A stretch of 64,000 bases of DNA, from contig NZ_LWLE01000012.1 in NCBI RefSeq assembly GCF_001905125.1, positions 376,759 through 440,758 on the forward strand. The letters run 5' to 3'. The position numbers and the translations under genes are program-made. Shown piece after piece: positions 1 to 10,700 of this stretch (the stretch's first letter is position 1; each line of letters starts with the position of its first letter). The notes under the pieces were generated by a model, which was not told the origin of the DNA, made no database searches, and worked only from the letters and a program-made list of their open reading frames with translations. The DNA is from Streptomyces sp. TSRI0281 (GTDB lineage: Bacteria > Actinomycetota > Actinomycetes > Streptomycetales > Streptomycetaceae).

Positions 1-462
1 GAGCGGGCCGGGGTCAACCAGGCGCTGCTGTTCCGGTACTTCGGATCGAAACAGGCGCTGCTGACCGAGGTCGTCGCCGAGGGCGGGCTGGAGGAGCTGC
101 GCGCGACACCGCCCGAGGAACTGTTCGAGAAGGCGCTGCGCTCCATGCTCACCCGCAGCGCCCCCGGCTCCGGCGACCGGACGCTGGAGGTCTACCTCCG
201 GTCCATCGGCCGGGGCGACGAGGCGGCCGGGGCGCTGCGTGAACTGGGCGCGGAATACCAGAAGGTACTGGCCTCGCTCTCCGGGACCCCGGACGGCGAG
301 CTGCGCGCCGATCTGGCCATCGCCTGGCTTCTCGGCATCGGCCTGATGCGTACGGTCGTCGCGCGCGAGCCACTGGCAGGCGCCGACCCGGACGCCGTGT
401 GTGAGCTGGTTCTCGACGCCTTCGCCCGCCTCGGCGGACGGTCCGGCGGAAGCTCTGTGTGA
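1..462 (+). CDS. TetR-family transcriptional regulator, 5' end outside window
   Basis: The reading frame is open from the first base and ends at a TGA, giving 153 residues. The first residues hold the end of a TetR helix-turn-helix (NQALLFRYFGSKQALLTEV), in which the F-R-Y-F-G-S-K segment is the recognition-helix signature. The rest is an all-helical ligand and dimerisation domain of normal length, so only about 35-40 N-terminal residues are missing. It lies upstream of and points towards the PTM cluster, with about 280 bases between. Known TetR proteins repress nearby genes and their own promoter. Control of the PTM genes is possible, but nothing in the sequence proves it. Ligand unknown. 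Confidence 0.85.
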   Translation, partial: ERAGVNQALLFRYFGSKQALLTEVVAEGGLEELRATPPEELFEKALRSMLTRSAPGSGDRTLEVYLRSIGRGDEAAGALRELGAEYQKVLASLSGTPDGELRADLAIAWLLGIGLMRTVVAREPLAGADPDAVCELVLDAFARLGGRSGGSSV

Positions 463-743
463 CCATTCCGCCGGGGCGCTAATAATACTAAGTAACTCAC
501 ATTAGCGACAGTGGGGTCTGTTCATATTCCGCCCGGGTAGGTCGTCCGGTTCAATGGTTCACGTGAGGGTTCGCGTTCTGCGGAATTCTCATTTCTCGGG
601 GGCGCGTGAGGATTGAAGCCGCCGAAAAGGGAAAAGAATGAACCGAGCCAACGGGGGCGGCGTCCACGTGTCGCCACGCGGAGTTTGACCTGCAAGGGTG
701 CAGGTCATGGCCCTGCGACCGCATCGCTACGGAGGTGTTGCGG
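463..743 (+). promoter_or_regulatory. Leader region upstream of the PTM cluster
   Basis: This 281-base stretch has no convincing gene. It begins with an AT-rich patch unusual for this genome (479-507) bounded by the inverted repeat GCTAAT (479-484) / ATTAGC (502-507), a possible operator for the adjacent TetR protein. A second AT-rich patch lies near 575-600. The ribosome-binding site GGAGG at 731-735 is spaced 8 bases from the ATG at 744, which decides the start of the first cluster gene. Promoter elements cannot be assigned by eye. Confidence 0.4.
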
Positions 744-1685
744 ATGGACGAATATGAACAGCAGATCGACGGTGGGGCGTATCCGGACACAAATTCCGGA
801 TGGCGGGGAATTCTCTCCGAATTAACCTGGGGTGCTGTCCTTCGCAGGATTTCCTATCCGTTGCTCCTCGGAGCCACCGTTGTGGTAGGTGCGGCTTCCC
901 TGCTGCTGCGGTGGGACCTGACGCGGGTCAGTCCGCTCTTCCTCATCGGCACCCTCCTCTATCTGGGCGTCCTGGAGAAGCTGATCCCGCACCAACGCGA
1001 CTGGCATCCCAACCGGGCCGAATGGCGCTGGTACACGGTCTACTTCCTCCTGACCATGGCCGGCAGCGCCCTGGCCCAACTGCTGGTGACGACCGCGATC
1101 GGGGAGCTCTCCCCGGCCCGTCCGGCGCTCGGTCTGTGGGCCGAGATCCCGCTGGCGCTGGTGACGGGTTCGCTGGCCAGCTACTTCGTGCACCGGCTCG
1201 GGCACACCAATGCCCTGCTGTGGCGGCTGCACGGTGTGCACCACGTCCCGCAGAAGGTCAACGTCGCCAACAATGGCGTCAACCACGTCCTCGACATCCT
1301 CCTCGCGCAGGGAGTCATCCAGCTCGCGCTGGCGCTGATCGGCTTCTCCCGTGAGTCGGTGTTCGTCGTGGGGCTGTTCGTGGCCGCACAGGGCTACTTC
1401 GTCCACGCCAACATCGATGTGCGCATCGGCCGGCTCAACCACGTCCTCGCAAGCCCTGAGCAGCACCGCCTGCATCACAGCACCGATCTGTCCGAGGCTG
1501 GCCACTACGGCTCCGACCTGTCGTGCTGGGACCACCTCTTCGGGAGCTTCACCTGGCGGCCCGGACGCGAGCCGGCCGCGGTCGGACTCGGCGATCCCGC
1601 CTCGTTCCCCGGCACCGGTGAGATTCTCGCCAGTCTTCTCCACCCCTGGCGCCGTGCGGAGAAGCCCGGGAGCCGACCCGCCTGA
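744..1685 (+). CDS. ftdA: Sterol desaturase / fatty acid hydroxylase family protein of PTM pathway
   Basis: A 313-residue membrane di-iron hydroxylase. Hydrophobic segments fill the N-terminal half. The histidine clusters typical of the family are visible: HRLGH near residue 150, HGVHH near 163, and QHRLHH near 241. In PTM pathways this enzyme (FtdA of frontalamides, SD of HSAF) hydroxylates the macrolactam late in the pathway, beside the ornithine-derived part. It is the first gene of the cluster and precedes the PKS-NRPS by 76 bases. Start chosen at ATG 744 for its GGAGG 8 bases upstream; a GTG at 735 overlaps the ribosome-binding site. It contains a TTA leucine codon at 822-824 (residue 27), implying possible bldA-dependent translation. 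Confidence 0.88.
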   Translation: MDEYEQQIDGGAYPDTNSGWRGILSELTWGAVLRRISYPLLLGATVVVGAASLLLRWDLTRVSPLFLIGTLLYLGVLEKLIPHQRDWHPNRAEWRWYTVYFLLTMAGSALAQLLVTTAIGELSPARPALGLWAEIPLALVTGSLASYFVHRLGHTNALLWRLHGVHHVPQKVNVANNGVNHVLDILLAQGVIQLALALIGFSRESVFVVGLFVAAQGYFVHANIDVRIGRLNHVLASPEQHRLHHSTDLSEAGHYGSDLSCWDHLFGSFTWRPGREPAAVGLGDPASFPGTGEILASLLHPWRRAEKPGSRPA

Positions 1686-1761
1686 CCGGGCCCTTCGGGC
1701 CCCACACCGTCAACTGCACCACTGCCGCAAGGCAGTGTCACGACTTGAGGAGTGTGCGAAC

Positions 1762-4700
1762 TTGGCTGACGCGATCAACGACGCTTTACGGGGTAAAGTC
1801 GCGATCATCGGCATGGGCTGCCGTATGCCCGGCGGAGCGTCGGACCATCGGGCGTTCTGGCAGAACCTGGTGGAGGGCAAGGACTGCATCACGCCCACCC
1901 CGGCCGACCGGTACGACGTGACCACACTCGGCAGCGGACACAAGGACAAACCCGGACGCCTGACAGGTGGCCGGGGCGGATACATCGACGGCTTCGACGA
2001 ATTCGATCCGGCCTTCTTCGGCATCAGCCCGCGCGAGGCCGACCACATGGACCCGCAGCAGCGCAAACTGCTGGAGGTGGCCTGGGAGACGCTGGAGGAC
2101 GGCGGCCAGCGGCCCGCCGAACTCGCCGGGAGCAACACGGCTGTCTTCGTCGGGGCGTTCACGCTGGACTACAAGATCCTGCAGTTCTCCGATCTGAGCT
2201 TCGAGACGCTGGCCGCGCACACCGCGACCGGCACCATGATGACGATGGTGTCGAACCGCATCTCGTACTGCTTCGACTTCCGCGGCCCCAGCCTCTCCAT
2301 CGACACCGCGTGCAGCTCGTCCCTGGTGGCCGTGCACCTCGCGTGCCAGAGCCTGAACAAGGGCGAGACCGATCTCGCGCTCGCGGGCGGCGTACTGCTG
2401 CACATGGCACCGCAGTACACGATCGCGGAGACGAAGGGCGGCTTCCTCTCGCCGGACGGCCGCTCCCGTACGTTCGACGCGTCGGCCAACGGCTATGTAC
2501 GGGCCGAGGGAGTCGGCCTGGTGGCGCTCAAGCGGCTCGGGGACGCGCTGGACGACGGGGACCCGATCCACGCCGTCATCCTCGGCAGCGGGGTCAACCA
2601 GGACGGCCACACCAACGGCATCACCGTGCCGAACGCGCAGTCCCAGATCTCTCTCATCCAGCGTGTCTGCGCCGAATCGGGCATCACCCCCGGCGAGCTG
2701 CAGTACATGGAGGCGCACGGCACCTCGACGCCGGTCGGCGACCCGATCGAGGCCAACGCCCTGGCCCGCGCCCTGGCCATCGGACGCAGCCCCGGAGCCG
2801 CGTGCTACGTCGGCTCCGTCAAGACCAACATCGGGCACACCGAGTCGGCCGCCGGAATCGCCGGGCTGATCAAGACCACCCTGTCCCTGAAACACCGGGC
2901 GATCCCGCCCCACATCAACCTGGAGCGGATCAACCCCGCCATCGACCTCGCCGCCGCGCCGTACGACATCCCCACCCGGCTGACCGAATGGCCCGAGCAC
3001 GAGGGTCCCGCACGGGCCGGAGTGAACTCGTTCGGCTTCGGCGGCACCAACGCCCATGTCGTCCTGGAGGAAGCACCTCCGCGCCCGGCACCGGCCGCCC
3101 CGCCCACGCCTCGGGCGGAACGGACCTGGAGCATCCTCCCGCTGACCGCACGTCATCCCGAAGCGCTGGCGGACGTGGCGGCGGGCATCCGCAGGGAGCT
3201 CGACGGGAGCAACGGCCGGGCCGTTCCGCTGGCCGACCTCGGCCATACGCTCGCGCACCGTCGCAGCCATCTTGAGTCACGGCTGTCCGTCGTCTACTCC
3301 TCGCGCGCCTCCCTGGACGAGGCGCTGGCCGCGTACCTGCGGGACGAGCCGCACCCCCGCGTGCTCCAGGGACGTCGGCTGGACGCCTCGGAACGGCGCC
3401 TGGTCTGGGTCTTCACCGGCATGGGCCCCCAGTGGTGGGGCATGGGCCGGGGGCTGTTCGCGAGCGAACCGGTGTTCCGCGACGTGGTCACCGCCTGCGA
3501 CCGCGAGATCCGCAGGATCGCCGGCTGGTCGCTGATCGAGGAGATGACGGCCGACGAGGAACACTCGCGCATGGGGGAGACCTGGCTGGCGCAGCCGGCC
3601 AACTTCGCCGTGCAGATCGGTCTCGCCGCCCTGTGGCGGGCCCATGGAGTGCGGCCGGACGCCGTCGTCGGGCACAGCACCGGGGAGATCGCCGCCTTCC
3701 ACGAGGCGGGCGTCTACTCCCTGGAGGACGCGGTCGGCATCGCCGTGCACCGCAGCCGCCTGCAGCACACGCTCGACGGTACGGGCACGATGCTCGCCGT
3801 GAGCCTGCCCGAGGACGAGGCGGAGCGCCGCGTCCGCCCCTACCGGGACCAGGTGTCCGTGGCCGCCGTCAACAGCCCCACCGCGGTGACCCTGGCGGGC
3901 GACGAGGCGGCGCTGACCCTGCTGGCGGACGAGCTGCGGGCCGAGCAGGTCTTCACCAGGTTCCTGTCGGTGCGCGTCCCGTACCACAGCCCCGGCATGG
4001 ACCGCATCAAGGACGACCTGCTGACCTCGCTGCGGGACCTCGCGCCGCGTCCGGCGCGGGTACCGGTGTATCTCACGGGCCAGGAAGGCATCGCCGAGGG
4101 CGTCGAACTGGACGCGGGGTACTGGTGGAAGAACGTCCGTGACCGGGTGCGGTTCCGCGCGGCGGTCGACCGGCTCGCCGACGACGGCCACAGCCTGTTC
4201 CTGGAGATCGGCCCGCATCCGGTGCTCGCCCACGCGATCCGCGAATGCCTGGACAGCAGGGGCCGGCCCGGCACGGCGGTACCGTCGCTGCGCCGCAAGG
4301 AGAACGAACCCGAGCGCTTCGCCGCCTCACTGGCGACGCTGCACAACGCGGGCGTCGGCGTCGCGTGGGACGTGCTCCAGCCCACCGGGGAGCCCGTCGC
4401 ACTGCCCCGCTACCCCTGGAAGCGCGACCGCCACTGGACGGAGCCCGGACCGGTCGCACAGGTCCGCCTCGGACGTGTCGACCACCCGCTGCTGGGCCGC
4501 CGCACGGACCACGCCGAACCCGCCTGGCAGGTCCGGCTCAACACCGAGGCGCTGCCGTATCTGGCCGACCACCGGATCCAGGACACCGTGGTCTTCCCGG
4601 CGGCGGGCTACCTGGAGATGGCGACGCAGGCCGTACGGGCGCTCACCGGCGGCGACGCGGCCGTCCTGGCCGACATCGATCTCCGCAAGGCCCTCTTCCT

Positions 4701-7700
4701 GCCCGACGGCGAGGACCGGACGGTGCACCTGTCCCTGTCCCTGGAGAACGCGGCCTTCACCATCGCGTCCGTACCCGACCCGGACGCGGAGCGGACCGTA
4801 CACGCGAGCGGTGTGGTCCGTGCCGGGCAGCGCCGCACACCCGGCCCGGCGCTCGACGCCGAGGCGATCAGGGCCCGCAGCCGACGCCGGCTCGACGGCC
4901 CGGAGTGCTACGCCGCACTCGCCGCCCTCGGCTACCACTACGGCCCGGCGTTCCAGGCCATCGAAGAGGTGTGGATCGGCTCCGGCGAAGTCCTCGCGCG
5001 CATCCGTCCCCCGGAGGCGATCGGTGACGACGCGGCCCGCCACCACATCCACCCCGTACTGCTCGACGCCTGCTTCCAGTCCCTGCTGACGCCGCAGATC
5101 CTCACGGACCGCGAGCAGCCGCAGAGCACCGGCATCCGGCTCCCGCTGTCACTCGACGAGCTGAGCCTCGACCCGGTGGGCGACCAGCCGCTGTGGGCGC
5201 ACGGCACCGTGTCCGGCGACGACGGGAACGAACTCGTCGGCGACATCACGCTGTACGCACAGGACGGCACCGCACTCGGCCGTATCCGGGGCTTCCGCGC
5301 GGCCGACGTGGAGAAGGCGTCGACAGCCGTCGCCCGGAGCACCATCGACTCCTGGCTGGCCGAGACCACCTGGATCGACCGGCCGTGGGACGCGGCCGCC
5401 CCGCAGGACGGGGGAGAGCGGCAGGAGGCCCACGCCACCGGCGACGGGCACGACTGGCTGGTTCTCGCCGATACGGGCGGCGTCGGCGACGCGTTCGCCG
5501 CGCTGGTGACCGCACGCGGTGAACGCTGCCGCACCGTACGCCCGGGACCCGCATACGGGCGCGGCGGGGACGGCCGGGAATTCACCGTCGAACCCGGATC
5601 CGCCACCCACCTGGAACAGCTCTTCGCCGACCTGGAACAGGACGGCGCACCCTTCCGCGGCACCGTCGTCCATCTCTGGAACCTCGATCTGCCCCACATC
5701 GCGGAATGCCGGCGCGCCGACCTGGCCCGGCACAGCGGCACCGGGACGTACTCCCTCATCGCCCTCGCCAGGGCCCTCCTCGCCAGGGGAGAGGGCGGCA
5801 GACTGCACATCGTCACCCGCGGCGCGCAGCCCGTCTCACCCGGTGAGCCGGTCGAGCCGCTGGGAGCGCCCGCCTGGGGCGTCGGACGCGTGCTCCGCCA
5901 CCAGGAACTGACCGCCCACCGGGGCAAACTGATCGACCTCGACCCCGCGCGGCCGCAGGACGACGCAGGGCGCCGTGCCGACGCCGACGCGCTGCTGCGC
6001 GAGCTCCTGACCGACGACGAGGAGGAGATCGGACTGCGCGGCGACCGCCGCGCGACCAGCCGCATCCGCACGGCCGAGGGACTGACCCGCCCCTTGCCGC
6101 TGCGCCTGCGCGCCGACGGAAGCTATCTGGTCACCGGCGCCTTCGGAGCCCTCGGCAGGCTGCTGTGCCGCACGCTCGTCAAGCGGGGCGCCCGCAGGCT
6201 CATCCTGATGGGCCGCACCAGGGTTCCGGCACGCGAGGAGTGGCGGGCGACCGGCCCCGCCGGTCCGCAGGGCCGGGCCGTGGCGCTCCTGAGGGAACTG
6301 GAGGCACTCGGCGCGCAGACGGTTCTGGCACCCGTCGACATCACCGACGAGCAGGCCCTCACCGCCTGGCTCGACACACACCGGCGCGGTGACCCACCGC
6401 CGATCCGAGGGGTGTTCCACCTCGCCGGACAGGTCCGGGACACCCTGATCGCGGACATGGACCGGCCGACGTTCGACGCGGTCCACGACCCCAAGGTCAT
6501 CGGCTCCTACCTGCTGCACCGCCACCTGCGCGACGAACCTCTCGAACACTTCGTCCTGTTCTCCTCGATCGCCTCGCTGCTGACGACCGCGGGCCAGACC
6601 AACTATGCGGCGGGCAACGCCTTCCTGGACGCACTGGCCCACCACCGCAGGGCCCACGGCCTGCCCGCCCTCAGCCTGGACTGGGGCCCCTGGGCCACCG
6701 GCATGATCGAGGAACTGGGCCTGGTCGACCACTACCTCAACAGCCGGGGGATGAGCTCGCTCGCACCGGACGTCGGCATGAGCGTCCTGGAACGCGTCAT
6801 AGGCCAGGACCGCGCCCAGCTGCTCGTCGCCACGGTCGTCGACTGGCAGACCTTCCTCGCCTGGTACGCCGCCCCGCCCCCGCTCGTCGGCGAACTGGCG
6901 GCGGCCGCGCGGGAACCGGTCACCGGCGGGGGCGACGGATTCCTCGACGCCTTCCGTGACGCCGGCGAGGACGAACGCCGCGCGCTGGTCACCGCACGGT
7001 TCACCGGCCTGTGTGCCACCGTGCTGCGCACGGCGGCCGAGGAGATCGACCCGTCGACCGGACTCGGCATGCTGGGCCTCGACTCCCTGCTGGCGATGGA
7101 GCTGCGCGCGAAGGTCCACGCCGAACTGGGGATCGCCCTGCCGGTGGTCGCCCTGCTGAGCGGCACCCCCGTCGGCGAACTGGCCGGGCAGCTGTACGAC
7201 GGGCTCGTCGAACGGGTGGCGACCGACGCGGCTCCCACCGGCGCGACGAGCATCGAGGTGTTCACCGACGAACGCCGCTATCCCCTCACGCAGAACCAGA
7301 AGGCCCTCTGGTTCCTCAAGCAGCTCAACCCCGACGGCTACGCCTACAACATCGGCGGCGCGGTCGAAGTCCGCGTCGAACTCGACCCGGACCTGATGTT
7401 CGAGGCCGTACGCAGGCTCATCGCACGGCATCCCGCGCTGCGCACCAACTTCTTCCTGGAGGACGGCCGCCCCGTACAGCAGGTGTCCACCGACGTCGAC
7501 CCGGACCTCGCCCTCTTCGACGTCCAGGGCCAGGACTGGGAGAGCATCCACCGGACGATCGTGGCCGAATACCGCAAACCCTACGACCTCGAACGTGATC
7601 CGCTCGTCCGCTTCCGCCTCTTCAGGCGGGAGACGAACCGCTGGATCATCATGAAGGCCGTGCACCACATCGTCTCCGACGCGATCTCGACGTTCACGTT

Positions 7701-10700
7701 CATCGAGGAACTGTTCGCCGTGTACGAGGCGTTGAAGAAGGGGCAGGAGCACGCGCTGCCGCCGGTGCGGACCCGCTACCTCGACTTCCTCAACAAGCAG
7801 AACGAATTCCTGGCCGGCCGGGAGGCCGGGGGAATGCTCGACTACTGGCGCTCCCACCTGCCCGCCGAGGTCCCGCTGCTGGACCTGCCGGTCGACAGGC
7901 CGCGCCCGGCCGTGCAGACGCACAACGGCGCCTCGGAGTTCTTCACGCTCGACTCCGAACTCAGCGCCCGCGTCCACACGCTGGCCCGCGAGCACAACGT
8001 GACCCCGTTCATGGTCCTGCTCAGCGCCTACTACATCCTGCTCCACCGCTACTCGGGGCAGGACAACATCATCGTCGGCAGCCCGGTGACCGGACGCACC
8101 GAGCAGGACTTCGCCCCCGTGTACGGGTACTTCGTCAACCCGCTCCCGCTGCACGCCGATCTCTCCGGCGCCCCCACTGTCGGAGATCTGCTGGACCAGG
8201 TCCGCACCGCCGTGCTGAACGGGCTGGACAACCAGGAGTACCCCTTCGTCCTGCTGGTCGAGGAGCTGGGCCTCCAGCACGACCCCAGCCGCTCCGCGGT
8301 GTTCCAGGCGATGTTCATCCTGCTCACCCACAAGGTGGCCACCGAGAAGTACGGATACCGCCTGGAGTACATCGAACTGCCCGAGGAGGAAGGCCAGTTC
8401 GACATCACGCTGTCGGCGTACGAGGACGAGGCGGAAGGCCGGTTCCACTGCGTCTTCAAGTACAACACCGACCTGTTCCTGCCGCAGACCATGCGACGGA
8501 TGGCCGCGCACTACATCAATCTGCTCGACAGCATGACCCGGGCCCCGTCCGTCCGGCCCACGCCGCAGCTGACGATGCTCGGCGCCAAGGAACGCGAACA
8601 ACTGGTCGGCGAGTGGAGCGGGGCCGCCCGGCTCGCCCTGCCCCCGGGCCGTACGGACCGGGAACCCGGCCCCGTCCGGCCGGTGCACACGGTGATCAGC
8701 GACGTCGCCGCCGCGCATCCCGGCGCGACAGCCGTCTCGGTGCCCTCCCCACGGGGCGCCGCGACCCGGCTGACGTACGCACAACTCGACCGCCGCGCCA
8801 CGGCCAGGGCCCGCCGGCTGCGTGAACTGGGAGTCACGGCGGGCTCCGTGGTCGCTCTCTGCCTGGACAAGTCGCCGGAGCTGATCGTCACCCTGCTCGC
8901 CGTCCTCAAGGCCGGCGGCGCCTATCTGCCGATCCAGCCCGACCAGCCCGCCGAGCGCGTCGCCCACATCCTGCGTACCGCCGACGCCGGACTCGTCGTC
9001 ATCGCCGACGACGGCCGCCGGGAGTGGGCGGCAGGTCTGCCGGCCACGACGGTGACCCTGGAGGAGCTGCGCGCGACCGAGACGGACGGGACCGCCCTGC
9101 CGGGGACGAACGACCTGGACGCCCCCGCCTACATCATCAACACCTCGGGCTCCACCGGCCGCCCCAAGGCCGTACAGGTCAGCCATCGCAGCCTCGCCTC
9201 GGCGTACGAGGCATGGCGCGAGGAGTACCGGCTGGAGCAGGACGTGCGCGTACACCTCCAGATGGCCGGGCCGTCCTTCGACGTGTTCACCGGCGACCTG
9301 GTGCGCGCCCTGTGCTCCGGCGGCAGCCTGGTACTGGCCGACCGCGATCTCATCCTCGACACACCGCGCCTCTACCGCACGATGCGGTCCGAGCGCGTCG
9401 ACTGCGCCGAGTTCGTCCCGGCCATCGTGCGGGGGCTGATGGACCACTGCTCCCGCGAAGGGAAGCGGCTGGACTTCATGCGGCTCCTGGTGGTCGGCTC
9501 GGACGCGTGGAAAGTCGCCGAGTACCGGCGGCTGGGCGACCTGTGCGGGCCCGGCACCCGACTGATCAACTCCTACGGCCTCACCGAGGCGACCATCGAC
9601 AGCGCCTGCTTCGAAGGCCCCGTGGACGACCTGGAACCCGGTCTGATGGTCCCGATCGGCAGGCCCCTGGCCAACAGCACGCTCCATGTCCTCGACGAAC
9701 ACGGCGAACCGGTCCCGCCCGGCGTCCCCGGCGAACTGTGGATCGGCGGCGAAGGCATCGCCATCGGGTACGCCGGTGATCCGGAGCAGACCGCCCGGCG
9801 CTTCGTGACCCGCACCCTCAGCCACGAGCCGGACGCCGCTCCCGTACGCCTCTACCGGACCGGCGACATCGCACGCTGGGACGTGCACGGCCGCGTGCAC
9901 CTGCTCGGAAGGATGGACAACCAGGTCAAACTGCGCGGCCACCGCATCGAGATCGGAGAGATCGAGGCGCATCTGGCGAGCATGCCCGGCCTCGCCCGAG
10001 CGGTCGTCGCCGTCCGTCCCGACAGCCGGGGGGACGACACGCTGTGCGCCTACTGCGTCGCGGAGCCCGGCGCGGTCCTGGAGCGGCGCACCCTGCGCCG
10101 CCATCTCGCCACGGCCCTGCCGACGTACATGATCCCGTCCAGCTTCACCGAACTGACCGACCTTCCACTCACCCCCCACGGCAAGGTCGACATAGCCGCG
10201 CTGCCCGTACCGCGGGCCGGGGAGCGTGAGCGGCCCCACGAAGCGCCGGTCACCCTCTACGAGACGAGCATGGCCCGGCAGTGGGAATCGCTGCTCGGCC
10301 TCGAACAGGCCGGCCTGGAGGACGACTTCTTCGAATCGGGCGGAAGCTCGATCAAGCTGATCGAACTGCTCCACCACCTGCGGACGGAGTTCGGCATCAG
10401 CATCCCCGTGAGCCGGCTCTACCAGGCCACGACCCTGCACGGGATGGCCGCGACCGTGGAGGAACTCATCCACAGCACGACGGCCGAGGAACTTCCCTGC
10501 CTGACCTTCAACACCGAGGCCGGACCGACCGTCTTCTGCTTCCCCCCGGCCGGCGGCCACGGCCTCGTCTACCGCAACCTCTCGGCAGCGCTCCCGCAGT
10601 ACCGGATCATCGCCTTCAACTACGTACCGGGCGACGACAAGGTGGCACGCTACGCGGATCTCATCGAGTCCGCCCAGCCCGAAGGCCCCTGCCTCCTGCT

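Noticed and set aside
1351..1761. Upstream extension of the PKS-NRPS reading frame into the hydroxylase gene
   Set aside because: It lies in another frame of the hydroxylase gene, has no family resemblance, and the TTG at 1762 has a good ribosome-binding site.
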